Positions 1 to 61,738 of a stretch of 64,000 bases of DNA are shown here, one piece after another. Position 1 is the stretch's first letter. Every line of letters begins with the position of its first letter. The stretch covers positions 1 through 64,000 of the forward strand of contig CAUYLG010013823.1 in assembly GCA_963573385.1 (NCBI GenBank). The letters are read 5' to 3'. Under the pieces are notes generated by a model. It had not been told where the DNA came from. It saw only the letters and a list, made by a program, of their open reading frames with translations, and did no database searches. The position numbers were made by a program, and so were the translations under genes. The DNA is from Cacajao melanocephalus (lineage: Eukaryota; Chordata; Mammalia; Primates; Pitheciidae).

Positions 1-125
1 TGAGGCAGGAGAATTGCTTGAACCTGGGAGGCGGAGGTTGTAGTGAGCAGAGATCGCACCACTGCACTCCAGCCTGGCGCCTGGTGACAGAGCAATACTC
101 TGTCTCTAAATAAATTAATTAATTT
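1..125 (+). repeat. Alu, right-end fragment cut by window edge
   Basis: The sequence begins at the tgaggcaggagaattgcttg segment of an Alu right arm and ends in a degraded A-rich tail (ctaaataaattaatt). Confidence 0.9.
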
Positions 126-355
126 AAAAAAATTTTAAAAACACATCATACACACTGCACACATACCACACATATCCTGCACATGCTACATACACATAGA
201 CAGTACACACATACACACACATACCATTCGCGCATGTACTACGCACATACTACACATACCACACACATCATACACATACTCCACACATATTATACACATT
301 ACATACACACCACATACTACACACACATCCCATATACACACACGCACCTTATATG
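126..355. repeat. Degenerate ACACATA-type simple repeat
   Basis: This is a 230-bp purine/pyrimidine-alternating tract built from variants of acacat, catacac and tacacac that follows the Alu tail. It has no fixed period. Confidence 0.85.
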
Positions 356-1703
356 CACTGCCCTTATCTCTGAGCCACGGAGACAGGGAGTGAATGAGTC
401 AGTATGTGAGTTACTCCTCCTGGGTGTTGTGAGTTAACCCTTGGTTTACCTCTTGGAGGACTTTGCACATTCCTCCTGACAGTTGGGAGGCGTGGGGTTT
501 CTTAACATTCTGCTTGCTTACCCCAAAAATCCCCAGGGAGGATTCCAAGCTGTGTGGGCTCTTTGAGAAATGTTAATGGTGTAGCTTTCAATCTCTATGT
601 AACGTGCAGTATTATTTGATTCAGATCCAGTTAACTTTGGTGTTTTTAAGCATTTGGCTTTGTCATGGTTTTCAGCGTGCAAGTAGCAAAGATAGAAAGC
701 CTTTGAAGTGCTTGTTGGATGGGTGCTATGAGCACCAGGCTCATGTGCAGCACTAGGAGGAAGGCAGCTTCCCTGGAGAGAGCTAGAAATGTTGTCACAA
801 TAGGAAGCCACCTAGCTCTCCCTCACCTTCATTTGTCATTCTCAGTGGCTCCTTTACCCATATAGACAATGCTCAGTTCATAGACCAAATACATGAATGT
901 ATATACAAACACACACATGTACAGCGCTTTTAAAATTCCAAACTTAAAACAACAAATGCCATCCATTCAGGAACCCCTTTATGCCACCTTCTTGTTATAG
1001 GGTAATACTTCTGACAGAGTGGAAATAGGTATAATATTAGATATGCAGAGAAATAGAAGGTCCCTATTTTCTATGATCAAACAAATCAATTTCAAAAGTC
1101 CCCCACCACTGGACAGTCAGGCAAGGGTGAGAAACAGGAGGGTTAGCACTTAAATCTGTTAACATTGTGTCATTGCTTCTGGTAGAAGGTGTCTTTGGCT
1201 AACTCAGTCTCTTTGGGGTTCCTCCCTCTGCCCCTCCTTAAGATGGTGTCTAAATACATGAGCAAGGTTTACATGACTGCAGTCTTGGGAAGGGCCTCTG
1301 GATCCATGGGAGCAAGTCCCCCTGTTGCCCTCTGTCTTTCCTGAACTGTCTGGTGTAGTCTGATCCCCCTCTGCCATCTGCCATGGGACAGCTGGCTTTG
1401 CCTGTGCTTTGGGCCACCATACCAACACCTCCTGCTGAAGCTTATGCACCAGTTGTTTGCTCGTGGTCCTGAAGTTCCTCTGTGTATGGAAGCTGCTTCA
1501 TTTTAACCCCAGGCCTGCTCCAGTCTCACAGCTGTATCCTCACCTGCCACTTTGAGGGCACAGGGAAAGTTCTGGATCCCTGTGTGCTACATTCACCTGC
1601 ATGGAGCTCACCTGAAGACCTGCACCAGGCCAGCTGCACATTATTAGGACTTCCATGTCACCACAGAGTTGGTGCTTAGTGGAACATGAGGCTTCCCCTA
1701 GAC
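356..1703. other. Unique intron sequence, no feature recognised
   Basis: No exon, RNA gene or clear interspersed repeat is visible. The only open frames are short and unlike known proteins. The IL31RA signal-peptide exon was looked for here and not found. Confidence 0.6.
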
Positions 1704-2048
1704 TAGTGGTCCCCACCCTTTTTGGCACCAGGAACTGGTTGGTTTCATGGAAGACAACTTTTCCATGGACAGGGGGTTGGGTTTGGAGTGGGGGGATGGT
1801 TTCGGGATGGAACTGTTCTACCTCAAATCATCAGGCATTAGTTAGATTCTCATAAGGAGCAAGTAAACTCTCCCATGTGCAATTCACAGTAGGGTTCAGC
1901 TCCTATGAGAATCTAATGCTGCTGCTGTTCTGAGGGGGCAGAGCTTGGGCCATAAAGCTCGCTCACCTGCTGCTCACCTCCTGCTGTGTGGCCCAGTTCC
2001 TAACAGGCCATGGACCCATACCTTGCCCAGTGGTTGAGGAACCCTGCT
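1704..2048. mobile_element. MER1-type hAT-Charlie nonautonomous DNA transposon
   Basis: The ends are inverted: gtggtccccacccttttt on the left and ggttgaggaaccctgctgg on the right. The interior carries the paired segments attagattctcataaggagc and ctcctatgagaatctaatgc typical of MER1 elements. Confidence 0.8.
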
Positions 2049-2432
2049 GGACTACAGCCTGGCATCTTCCCCAGGCTTGCTGTACCTGGTGAAATAGGCT
2101 ACCAGCCAGATGACCTTGGTACGTAAGACCCATGTTCTCTATCAAGAACACTGACATCAGAATTCTTTGCTCTACCTTCCTTTCATTCCCTCCCCATACT
2201 TACTTGTTAAAAATGATCAACTTTTTCCTACTTTTTGTCTGATAGAGACTTCCTTCCTAGGAAGCACTAGAGCTTCCTTTGATATGTAAAGGTAATTTAG
2301 AAAGTTGCCCTCCCCTTTAAAACTGCCTGCTTCTTAAGACTATGGTCTTGCCAAAGGCTCAACAAAGAAGTTAAGTATAAGCCTCAGAGCTGAACATGGC
2401 CCTTAGTCTAAAATTGCTCTTAGAACTTAATT

Positions 2433-2465
<33 letters not shown>

Positions 2466-2731
2466 TATTTATGATAAACCCTTTGGTCATCTATTGAAGC
2501 CATGGGCTGATTCTCAAAACAATGTTTGTAAATACATGCATAAAATAAATAGGATTACAAAGAAACCAAAATATACTGAAATGAAATCATCAAAATATTA
2601 AACAAATTTGTGATCTGGTAATATGTGGTCTTCTTTATTAACACATTAAATAAGAAGACCTAATAATTGCCTTAATTTAAGTCTCCTATTAATTATTTTA
2701 ATTCATAAATAGTGATAATATTTTTCATATT
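2049..2731. other. Intron with (GT)n microsatellite
   Basis: AT-rich intron sequence. The only clear feature is a (GT)n tract at about 2434-2466, roughly 16 units. Confidence 0.7.
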
Positions 2732-3075
2732 TGTATTAGTCCATTTTCACGCTGCTGATAAACCCGAGACTGGGAAGAAAGAGAGGTTTAATTGGACTTA
2801 CAGTTCCACATGGCTGGGAAGGCCTCAGAATCATGGCAGGAGGTAAAAGGCACTTCTTACATGGCAGCAGCAAGAGAAAATGAGAAAGAAGTGAAGGTGC
2901 AAACCCCTGATAAACCCATCAGATCTCTTGAGACTTATTCACTATCACAAGAATAGCACAGGAAAAACCAGCCCCCATGATTCAGTTACCTTTCCCTGGG
3001 TCCCTCCCGTAATACGTGGTAATTCTGGAAGATACAATTCAAGTTAAGATTTGTGTGGGAACACAGCTAAACCAT
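2732..3075 (-). mobile_element. Solo MaLR LTR (MST/THE1-like)
   Basis: Read on the minus strand it starts near tggtttagctgtg and ends with gactaataca, the usual MaLR LTR ends. It is about 340 bp with no internal region next to it, and degraded compared with the copies near 44.3 and 61.4 kb. Confidence 0.8.
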
Positions 3076-3676
3076 GTAAGTATTTTAAGGTACCTGCAGC
3101 AATCAAAATAAGATATGAAAATATTTGTGATTTATAATGGTGACAAAGTCACAGGCAATGACGCTATTACTGTAGTTGGTTGATTACATTTATGATGGAA
3201 GGATATTCTAAATTTCACCAGTAGGTTAGTGAAAAAGATGTAAATTTTCCCCATTTAAGTTCATGGACCCCTGAATTCTACCCATAGACCTCTTAAGGGT
3301 CTAGGTCCCTGTTCTCTAGGGTAGTATCTGGTTTCCCTATGGAAGTGTGGATGCTATGGGGTGGGGAGCTATCAGAAGCAAGATTTATAAGATATGAAGA
3401 TATAGCTGAAGGTATTTCATAAATTGCTCTATTATACAATCTTCTGGAAAAGAAAATTGTTGATGTACATGTTTGAAGTGTGGCATGGTTGTATCTCTTG
3501 CTTAGGCTCTCGTCATCTGTTACCCATGGATTATCCGGAATGATGCTACCATTTGACGCTTTACTCAGTATATCACAAATACTTTATATTTACTTGGTGT
3601 TTTAAAAATGCTTGCTTCTCAAATGATACTTTTAAGTAAGATTGTAAAAAGGGATTTCTTAAAAAGTAGAAATCTA
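3076..3676. other. Unique intron sequence
   Basis: AT-rich; nothing recognised apart from the 5' target-site copy of the following Alu. Confidence 0.6.
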
Positions 3677-3995
<319 letters not shown>

Positions 3996-4189
3996 TCAAA
4001 GGGAATAATTAAAGAGATGAAGTTAGATTCTTTCTGTCAAACCTGATTGGGAGAACCCATTACACCTAGCAAGTAACCAAAAAAATCTAGCTTTTGATCA
4101 GCCTATTTTCCGTTAAAATGTTCAATGTTGGCAGTATTTATTGTGTACTGAAATTTTTGTGTTTGTGTGGTTTTTTTTTGTTTATTTAG

Positions 4190-50715
<46,526 letters not shown>

Positions 50716-51395
50716 CACACCAAGAGAGAAGTATAAATGCAGCCATGCCATGAGACCCTCGGGGTCTCAGTGAGGATGACCCTGGCCAGAGAAGATGTCA
50801 AGACTCAGCATGCCACGCGTCCTTGGCCCCTCCACATCCTGCCCGGGTTAAAGTCTCCCCCTGCCCCTCAGCTGCCAGTTGAACTTGGTTGGCACAGATG
50901 TGACCTTGTGCTGGGAAGAAGGGACGGTGATAAACCTGAGTTTTGTAAAGGAACAGCAATCTCTTTTCTTCTGTTCAGATACCAAGCTCTTACCGCGGCC
51001 TAACAGATTGACTTTGGAGGAAGGGCCCAGGTTCTGAGCCCAAAGGACCCCAAGGTGGACATACCTGGCCTCCCAGGAATTGAGTCATGGCCCCAGCCTT
51101 TGCTGGGGCTATGCCTCAGAGTTCCAGAAGGCCTTTCCCTGCTGCCAGAGGACAGTTGTCTCACTGGCTCTTGGGTGGTCTGCTGGGAGCCTGGGCTTTG
51201 GGGATCCCCTCCCAGGTAGCCCTGAAGCCTTCCTCTCTCCCCACAATAGGGGCTGCAGGTGGAGTGGACCTTCCTAAGGGGGTGCCTGAGGCTCCGCACA
51301 TCCTCTTAGATCTCAGGTGTCTGTACAACACCCTGACTCCTCACCCCAAATTTACAGTGTATTGACTGCTAATAAATCAAGGAATGGGTAGAACC
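50716..51395 (+). other. IL31RA: IL31RA 3' untranslated region
   Basis: This is about 680 bases of non-repetitive sequence between the TAG and the probable cleavage site. The first 21 bases are the former coding tail, ending in the human-position stop TAA at 50734-50736. No interspersed repeat is evident. The end is estimated from the polyadenylation signal at 51371. Confidence 0.7.
51371..51376 (+). terminator. IL31RA: Probable IL31RA polyadenylation signal AATAAA
   Basis: This is a canonical AATAAA hexamer, the first convincing one after the stop codon. Cleavage would be expected 10-30 bases downstream, near 51390-51405. A GT/T-rich downstream element is not strong, so the exact end is uncertain. 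Confidence 0.65.
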
Positions 51396-53919
51396 CTGGG
51401 GAATGCACGCTGTGGGACACAGCTCTGCCCAGTCTCCAGGGGGGGGTGCTGCTGCCCTTCTATTCAGCACCCAGCCTAGGATCAGAAAGGCAACAGACAT
51501 TGCAGTGGTTGTCATATAGGGACACTGGCCTTTCACACTGGCTCAGAGCCCAGGAATGCTTACTGAGCATATCCTTAAAAGGCCTCTTCCCAGAAGCAGC
51601 AGGGCAGGGCCTGGGAACATACAATGCTTAGCAACTTTGCAGCCCCAGCAGGAGGACTTCTGCTCCATTGCTCTAGCTGAGCACAGAGCTTGTGACAATT
51701 AGGGGAGCCTTTCACATAACTGTGGATTGCCAGCTTCCGCACTGAGATGGGTACTGGGCTCCTTCTGTAACTACAGTGGCAGAGTCAGCTGTGACTCCCT
51801 TAACTTTTGTGGGAGGTCACTAGGAGCCTGGTGAGATTAGGGCGGGTGAGGCAATGGGTAAGTGGCCCAAGGTGCAATGAACCCAGCTTTTGCCAGCCGG
51901 GAAGGCTGATGGTATTTTTTTCTAGTAGAGTGAGAGGAATCAGTACTAGGATTGCAGGCGTGAACTTCGCAAGCCACCCACTCACATGTGCAAAACATCA
52001 CTTCATTTTCCTGAAAAATTAATTGCTATCCCGAGACCTTGACACTTTGAAGTAATCTCAGCCCAGTTTGATGATTTCTGAGTTGCTTTGGGTTTGTGAC
52101 TCAGTTACATTTGGGGTTTTTCCCTCCCCTGTCCTGCCTGGGACTGGTTCCGATTGCAGAGGTTGTTCAGTGGCACAGCATCTGTGGGGCAGAGTCGGTC
52201 ACTCAGTGGGGTCCTCTGGGTCATGTATTTGTCCTGCCATGGTTTTGTCTCTGGCCTGGTGTATTTACTATTGCCCCACTGTCCCTGTTGGGTCACCTGT
52301 CACTCACCTCAGCCAATTGCTGCCTCGTTGCTGTGGGCACAGGGAAGAGTGGCTGCTCTCAAAGCTCCGTCCTCATGACCTCTCCGGCAACTGCAGCCAC
52401 CTGTCCCCACCACCCCACCCAGGACTCGATACTTCTTTCTGCAGAACAGTGACTTCTGGTAGGTACATCGAGGAATGAGGGAGGCCCGAGGCAGGGCACT
52501 GGAGAACAGGACTCTAGGGCAGTGCCCCTGTCCCTTTGTCCTGCACCCAAGCCCAGGTGGAGGAAGGGACCAAACAAAAGGGATGCGTCCAGTTCTCACA
52601 CCGCCCTGATGCCTGCTGTCCCCATCTCTGCCCCTGCTGTGGTGTGGGCTCTTCTATGAGCCCATGTCCCCAGAGTTCCAGATGGGGCCTTCGGCAGCCC
52701 CACCTCCGGATTCGTGAACATGCGGGGAGATTCCAGCCTTGCCTCCTGTCATGGCCCAAGGATGGGGGAAGGCGCAGGTACCCCACAACTTCTCTTTCTC
52801 TCAATCCTCCTGCCTACCTGTAGTTGGGGGAATTTTCTCAAATTCTGTGAGACATGGGTGAGAGGAGAGTCTGGAATGAGTTCTCCCAAACTTGTCTGTC
52901 TCACACCTGGATGTAGATGAGGCTCTTGAACCTAAAATTTAAGAATTTGATGGAAGAGAAAATGGGTCCCAATGGGTTCCAGAGATGAGGATGTTGCCCT
53001 CTGGTCCCTGCTCTTTCATCATCAAAGCCAGAAGCATCTTCCACTGGACAGTTTGCAAATGCCCCGCCCAGCTTTTCCTGTTTCGTTTCTTCTTTCCTTT
53101 CTCTCCTCTTGCCCCTATCTTCCGCTTCGTTTTCCCCACTGCCAGAGCCTCTCATCTTTTCACACTTCCTATTTTTTCTTGTTTCTTTTCATTCCTTTCT
53201 CCCCTTCCATCAGCCTCCTCCGATCATTTTCCATGGTTACTTTTATTACCTTTGAGGGGTGGGAAGATTGTGGCTGTTTCTCTCTCGTGGGAGGAGCTGT
53301 TTCCTATGAGTCCCAGAAACGCAGTGGTGGGCCACACACTTAGCTCTTCTGAGCAGATTCACAGGACGTGGGCCTCAGTTCAGAGCGCTGGTGACGTCCT
53401 CTCCTGGATCGAGTCACCAACTGTCCCAGCTCTGGACACGCTGGACTGCCTCTGTGGCTGGAGAAGGCCATCTGTTTTTTCCCTATTTACTGTCAGTGAC
53501 ATTGTGAGGACACAAACAGGAAGACTTGTGTTTTGGCAAGGTCATTAAAAATGGATACAATTCCTGTTAACCAGTTTTCTGGGTCTCGAGGATCCATGCA
53601 GACAGCTAGGTTAGTGGCCTTTCTATAACAGTAAGAGCAGAAAATTTTAAAAGAATGGCAGAGAAGCCAATCTGTGGCTTAAATAAAAAGACCACAAGTT
53701 TCTTCTGGCGTCTTGGGAGGCAGCAGTGGGAAAACACCATGTAGGGGTCTGGAAAAGGCAAATGATGGGGAGAGGTGAAAAAGGAGAGGCCCCCAGCATG
53801 GATCCCTCCGGCTGCTCTGCTGATGCTCCGTGTGCTGGCTGGTCCAGCCCAGTCTGATTCTGTCCCCATTTCCGGCATCCCCCTAGTTACTCCTGCTGCA
53901 GCAGGCACCCTGCTGCTCA
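51396..53919. other. Intergenic, no gene recognised
   Basis: A GC-moderate stretch 3' of IL31RA. 53070-53230 is a polypyrimidine-rich tract. A 187-codon frame at 52985-53548 (+) crosses that tract, is Phe/Ser/Leu/Pro-rich and looks like a composition artefact. Confidence 0.55.
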
Positions 53920-54229
53920 GGGCAGTGGCCTGCAGGCCAAATCCAGGCCCTGTTTTTGTAGGTTCAAGTACTAAAAGCCATAATGACCTATTTAAATGGT
54001 TGAAAACAAAATCAAGTAACATTTTGTGACATGAAAAGTACATGTAATTCACATTTTAGTGTTCACAAATAAAGCATAGTTCAAACACAACCATTCCCAT
54101 CACTGACCTAGTCCCTATGGCAGCTTGCCCCTACAAAGACAGAGTCGAGTAGTTCCAGCAGTTTTTCCCACAAAGCCTAAAACGTTTACCCTCTGTCCCT
54201 TTGCAAAAAAAGTTTATGGACGCCTGCTG
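53920..54229. mobile_element. hAT-Charlie-type nonautonomous transposon
   Basis: ggccaaatccaggccctgtt, then acaaagcctaaaacgtttac, then aagtttatggacgcctgctg. Same group as 5440-5779 but in the opposite orientation. Confidence 0.75.
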
Positions 54230-54439
54230 TAACTCACAGACGTGAAACTCAGACTGCTGCTGTGTTTCAACTTTGAATTAGTTGCAAATTAAAAAGAAAT
54301 CAGGATATGTCATTCTGGATTTCTGACCAAATAGGGACTGCCCTCTTTGAAGGGTGCACACACGCTTACTGGTCCACCACAGCCCTCCTAAGTTCCCGTC
54401 CCCTTCCCTTCGCTAAGGTGGACAGTTGGTGGCTTACAC

Positions 54440-54660
54440 CAGTGGTTTTTCAGCTGGAGTGACTTTGACCCCTACCCTCCAAACTTCAGACGTTCGGTGA
54501 TGCCTGGAGAGATTTTTTATTGTTACTACTGGGAAGGCGCTACTGGCCTCTAGTGGGTAGAAGCCGGCAATGCTGGAAATCATCCTACAGGGCACAGAAC
54601 AGCCTCACGACAAAGAATTATCTGGCAGGAAATGTCAGCAGTGCCAAGGCTGAGAAGTCG
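54440..54660. mobile_element. MER20 DNA transposon
   Basis: cagtggtttttcagctgg, ctactggcctctagtgggta and acaaagaattatctggcagg follow the MER20 consensus through to the closing gctgagaag. Confidence 0.85.
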
Positions 54661-56666
<2,006 letters not shown>

Positions 56667-56668
56667 AG

Positions 56669-56949
56669 CCAGGTGCAGTGGCTCATGCCTGTAATCCCAG
56701 CAGTTTGCAAGGCCGAGGTGGGAGGATATCTTGAGGTCAGGAGCTTAAGACCAACTTGGGCAACATGGTGAAACCCCATCTCTACTAAAAATAGAAAAAT
56801 TAGCCAGGCAGGGTGGTGCCTGCCTGTAATCTCAGCTACTCAGGAGACTGAGGTGGGAGAATCATTTGAACCCAGGAGGCAGAGTGCAGTAAGCCAAGAT
56901 CGTGTCACTGTACTGTAGCCTGAGTGACAGAGCAAGACTCTGTCTTAGA
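56669..56949 (+). repeat. Full-length Alu
   Basis: ccaggtgcagtggctcatgc through gcaagactctgtcttag, with aaagttttacctactcagc on both sides (19 bases). Confidence 0.95.
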
Positions 56950-57173
56950 TAAAGTTTTACCTACTCAGCTATCTAAAATGAGACTCCACAGTGTAAATAC
57001 ATGAGAGATCAGGGGAGCCTGGTGACTGTGGGAAAGGGCTCCAGGTGACCAGGACTCGGCAGGTCATCACACTCTTTGCTGCAGGAAATGACTTGTCTGC
57101 ATTTCCGCTGAGGATCTGGGGCCCATGCCCGGGGCTCTCATTGTCTTCCTATTCCAGGCTCCTTTCTGCTCCT

Positions 57174-57302
57174 GGAGCTCCCTCCCGTCTCAGTCTAGGT
57201 CTGGGTCTCAGCTATGAGGCTGCGCCGCCCCGTGGAGCTCCCTCCGGTCTCAGTCTAGGTCTCGGTCTCAGCTATGAGGCTGCGCCGCCCCGTGGAGCGC
57301 CC
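57174..57302. repeat. 60-bp minisatellite, about 2.1 copies
   Basis: Units 57174-57233 and 57234-57293 differ at only two or three positions, and a third unit begins at 57294. The unit is 20 codons long and open in one frame (repeat LSLGLGLSYEAAPPRGAPS). It is GC-rich with several CpGs. Confidence 0.95.
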
Positions 57303-58619
57303 TGACCTGTTCCTGTTCAGGCTCCCAGGAAACCTCAGAGCGGCAGGTGCCTGCTATTTCCTGTCTCCCGTCCACCCCTCCGTGGCCTCCTCTGTACTTT
57401 CAACTTCTCCCTCTCTAGCCATTTCCTCCCCTCAGCTTCTAAACACATCTGGGTCACTTCCATTAAAGAAGAAAGAGAGACCCCGTGGGTGTTCCTCTCC
57501 CTCTGGCTGCCCACGGACTGTCATCACAGCCGTGGCAGCTTCTCCAGGCAGCTGAACTTGTTTCCGTTTTTTGGTAGTGAGAGAATTGCACCACTAGAAC
57601 TTTCTAGAGGTGTGGAAAGCAGGGAGTCACTGAACTCATTCTGGTTCGGGAGACTGCCCAATTAAAAAAAGGCGTAGAAAGCAAGCACTTGAGAGCAAAC
57701 CATTTTGGGACAAGGAATAAGGACACCGGAACAGACTGGTAAGTACCCAAATATATGACAGACATCCACCATGGTTCTCGGAGACAGCCTGGGGCAGGGC
57801 ATATTCACATGCAGCAGTGACCCCTGTTCATCGCTAAGCTTATGAAGAACCACTTACCGGCACTGGGTACCAGGTGCTGTGCTCAGAGTGTGGCATGCAC
57901 TAGCGGGTAAGCCTCACAGCCGCACTGTGAGTAGGTAGCTCTGGCCAGTGGCAGATGAGGAGGCTGAGCTCAGAGAGGCTGGATGACTTGACAGAGGCCC
58001 TGGGGCTCTAAGCAGGAAGTGGGGGGTTGGAGCCCAGGCTTTTGCCTTACCTTGTGCTTTTCTTCCTCCGGAGAGTAAGATGACCAAGGGGTCAGGGAGA
58101 TCAAAAGAAGTGAAGACTCCACAGGGTGCAAGGCCCACAAGGACCTCCTTTTGGTGAGATGGGTAGACCACTCCCCACCCCATCCCCTGGGTGCCTGCAG
58201 AGCTCTTGAGACTGGCTTTAGAGCCAGTGAGGTCTAAGAGAAATGCTGACGGCAGTCACGGGGGTGGGGAGGGGCACCCTGTCCATGTTCACAGCCCAGG
58301 TGACAAGAAGACAGAGGCCCCCAGGGACCCTTGAGTTTCAGAAGGGTTTACAATGGCTCCAGAAGCAAGTAGTCCCATGACACTGCAGCATCTGTAAGCG
58401 CCTCGAGGACCTGGGCAGGGCAAAAGCAGGTCTGCAGAAAAAGTGAATGTCCCATAACCGTTGGAATAAGGTACCGCCTGGGTGCCTCCTCTCACCCCTC
58501 CTTCCCCCTCCCCCACCCATCCTGGCGACAAAGCGAGACTCCATCTTAAAAATAAGTTATTGGCTCATGAGCTACACTTTCAAAGAGTCCACAGTTAGTA
58601 AGATTCGTGTCCTCTCGCC
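57303..58619. other. Intergenic with MIR fragment
   Basis: 57865-58000 (taccaggtgctgtgctcaga, cagatgaggaggctgagctc) is a MIR. No gene was seen. Confidence 0.6.
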
Positions 58620-58915
58620 CCGTAACACATTTCCATATGCTCAATGTCTTCAACCACAGGAACTGATGATTTCACAGTTCTGCAGGTTGGAAGTCGCCCT
58701 CAGCTACAGTCCGGGTGTTGGCAGGCTGTGTTCCTCTCTGGAGACCACAGGGCAGAGTCTTCCTTGCCTCCTCCAGCTCCTAGGCGATGCCTTGATTCCT
58801 TGGCTTGTGGCTCCTTCCTCCGGCTGCGGAGCCAGCAGTAAGCGTCTCTCAGTTCTGCAGTCACACTCACTCTGCGTGCAGGGCCTGGGCCGCGCAGCCT
58901 GAAGGCCCAAACTAA
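58620..58915 (-). mobile_element. MLT1-like LTR fragment, antisense
   Basis: tgatttcacagttctgcagg, gattccttggcttgtggctc and tctctcagttctgcagtcac match MLT1 blocks, diverged. Confidence 0.55.
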
Positions 58916-60030
58916 AGCCTCCCTCTCCATGTGGGGAGTGCTCCTGAGCTGCCCGGTTTGTCCACTTAGGAGTTCTGGCCCACAGAAGACTGTGACCAGC
59001 TAGTCTTGTGTGAGATCAGAAGCCAGTGGGAGCTGGATGGGAACTGAGCCCAGAAATCCTTCAAAATCTCATCTTACTGTTGTCAAAGCTATAGGGCCAA
59101 AGGATCTAGGGCCTAGAAAACCTGGCCCTAGACCTGTGGCCCAGGGGGCTCACTAACAGTGCCCCTAAATCTAGACATCCCAGGTCCCTGGCCCAGCTGG
59201 ATTCCCATTGGACTGGTCTTGCTCTGCAGGGACAGGCTCTGAGAGAGCAGGAGAGGCGGGTCCCGGGATAGAACCAGGACGGTCTTTGCTGACTAGGTCT
59301 GGGGTGGCCCCGGCCCATTAGAACCTCAAGAGCAGGCCGCTGGAACGGGGAACAAGGGGAGGCAGGCCCGGTCCAAATGAACTTCCATCTGAATTCAGAA
59401 TTCTTAAGGATTAGCCAGTGCTGGGGTTTGTGCAGGGCTCAGGGGTCCACGAAGGTGCACCCCAGTTAGTGAAAAGCCTAGGGAACTGGTTTAGTCAAAA
59501 CCACCACTGCCTGTGTGTACTGAGGTACACGTCTCCCAGGGGCTTGATGATTTCACATCTTCCTTCACAGGAAACAAGCCACAGGACACAAAACACTTCC
59601 AGTTGGCCTTTGAAAGAAATAATATGTATTTACTTAGAAACAAACTTGCAATTTTCTCAATGAGTCAGCAAATGCTAAGGGTTCTGGACATCAAACACCT
59701 CCCAAGACACTTTATCAGTCAGACTTTGTTGTCCTTCAGGAAAAAACATGAGTTCCAGGAAAAATGACAGGCTTGCGGGATGCTGATTTCCTTCCTGATG
59801 GTAAGAGAGCAGCCTCCTCAACTGAAGCTTTTGTGACCTCTCAGGCCGGTTCCAGAGAACACCTTACTTTAACTACAGGGAGAACGCCGTGTCCAAAGGT
59901 ATCTTCTCTTGAACCTAAAGCAATGTTTTCCATCATACATCAGAATTTTCACTCTTTCCTAGATCCTTATCCCCTCACTACCTCTTCCCTGCCAAATATA
60001 TAAAACAAGAAATAAAAACCAACAGACAAA
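58916..60030. other. Intergenic, no gene recognised
   Basis: Nothing recognised; overlapping short frames only. Confidence 0.5.
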
Positions 60031-60215
60031 ATCTTTTTTTCTTAGAGACATGATCTAACTTTGTTGCCCAGATCAGAGTGCAGTGGTGGGACCATGGCTC
60101 GCTACAGCCTCCGTCTTCTGGGCTCAAGGAATCCTCCCACTTCAGCCTCCCACATAGCTGGGATTATGCCACCACACCCAGCTGATGATTGTTTTGTTTT
60201 TTGTAGAGATGCAGG
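60031..60215 (-). repeat. AluJ-like fragment, antisense
   Basis: ttagagacatgatctaactttg through ttgttttttgtagagatgca; truncated and diverged. Confidence 0.85.
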
Positions 60216-61381
60216 TCCGCTTTGTTACTGAAACTGACTGGTTAAAATGATTGGCTGTGTGTGACTGAGGGGTTTATTGGGATGTGGGACCTACAGTGAT
60301 AAGCCCCAAGAGTTCCAGGCCAGCTGTGCTGGTGGACCCTGGTAGGCAGCTCCTGGACCCACACGATCCTTCAGAGGGATGCACCAGTGCCGGGGTCATC
60401 TTGAGTGTAATGGACGGGGCTGTCCCAGGCCCCCAGCCAGCTTGTGCCCAGCAGCTCTGCCCTCAGGGAGCCCCTGCCATGACTGGGGCACAGGTGGGGA
60501 TGGAAGGGTGGCTCTCGCTGGCTGCTTCCTTGGCAAGCTTGGCCCCCAGGTCTAGCTACCTCCGCTAAGGCTCTGGAGCTCCTCCCATTTTTTATAATGC
60601 CTCTCAAGACACTCTATCCCTCTTAGTGCACCCGGTCATGTCACAGAAAATCGGCCCAGGAGACACTCCTTCCTTTTCTTACAAGAGCAACCCACTGGTT
60701 TGTGTCCTTTCCTCACTGTTCAGCTGCTGTCCATTTTAACTGCTTCTCACCATTGAGCCAGGTGGGTGTGGGATGCTGTCTTCAGAGGTTGCTGTGTCCC
60801 GCCTCCTGAGATGACCTGAGCCTAAATGCAGGTTGCTCCATCTTCCCAAGAGGCACTGGGGTCCACACATCTGTTCCTCTCAGTGGACTGGAGCCTGGAC
60901 AAGCCCTCGGCAAAGTCGGCTAAGTCCATTCCTGTCCTCATTTGGAGACTCCAGCCAGCCTCTCCGATTGGATTGGTCACATGTCCCCCAGCCCCGCTAC
61001 ACACTGGAGGATGGGGTGATTCCTAGTGATGGCTGGCTGGTCTGCCTGGGCTTTGGCTGATGCACAGGGCATGTGGGTTAGTGAAAGTGGGTGGGGACAG
61101 GGCCACAGGTGTCTAAAGCTGAGTCCCCGAGAGCTCATAGGCCTCAGGGAGCCTGCAGAGGGCAAACACGGTGACACTTCCATGTTTCACATTCATTATA
61201 CATCGTTTAGCCATACACATTTTGGAAGGGTTTTCTGTATTTGATTTTTGAAACTGTTTTACTCTATGTAACTTTGTTTTCTGATTTCTCAGCACTCATC
61301 TTGTATCTGTAGGGATCTTCATCTCATTTGCAAATGGTATACAAGTATCACATTTATAAATTCTAAAATAATAAAGCCAAT
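60216..61381. other. Intergenic, no gene recognised
   Basis: GC-richer to about 61.15 kb, then AT-rich. The IL6ST 3' end expected in this part of the human locus was not recognisable. Confidence 0.45.
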
Positions 61382-61738
61382 TGTATTAGTCTGTTCTCAC
61401 ACTTCTAATAAAGACATACCCGAGACTGGGTAATTAATAAAGGAAAGAGGTTTAATGAACTCAGTTCCACGTGGCTGGGGAAGTGTCACAATCATGGCAG
61501 AAAGCAAAAGCCATATCTTACATGGCAGCAGGCAAGAGAAAAGAAGAACCAAGTGAAAGGGAAATCCCCTTATAAAACCATCAGATCTCGTGAGACTTAT
61601 TCATTATTACGAGAACAGTATGGGGGAATTGCCCCCACTATTCAATTCTCTTCCACTGGGTCCCTCCCACAACACGTGTGGATTATGAGAGTACAATTCA
61701 AGATGAGATTTGGGTGGGGACACAGCCAAACCATATCG
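61382..61738 (-). mobile_element. Solo MaLR LTR (THE1/MST-like), antisense
   Basis: tgtattagtctgttctcaca through gggtggggacacagccaaac; about 357 bp. The least diverged of the three LTR copies of this type in the window, all in the same orientation. Confidence 0.9.

Noticed and set aside
183..437. His/Thr/Tyr-rich 84-residue ORF
   Set aside because: It is translation of a degenerate ACACATA simple repeat.
52985..53548. 187-codon plus-strand ORF downstream of IL31RA
   Set aside because: It crosses a polypyrimidine-rich stretch that lacks stop codons for compositional reasons. The product is Phe/Ser/Leu/Pro-rich with no domain, and the opposite strand also has long overlapping frames.
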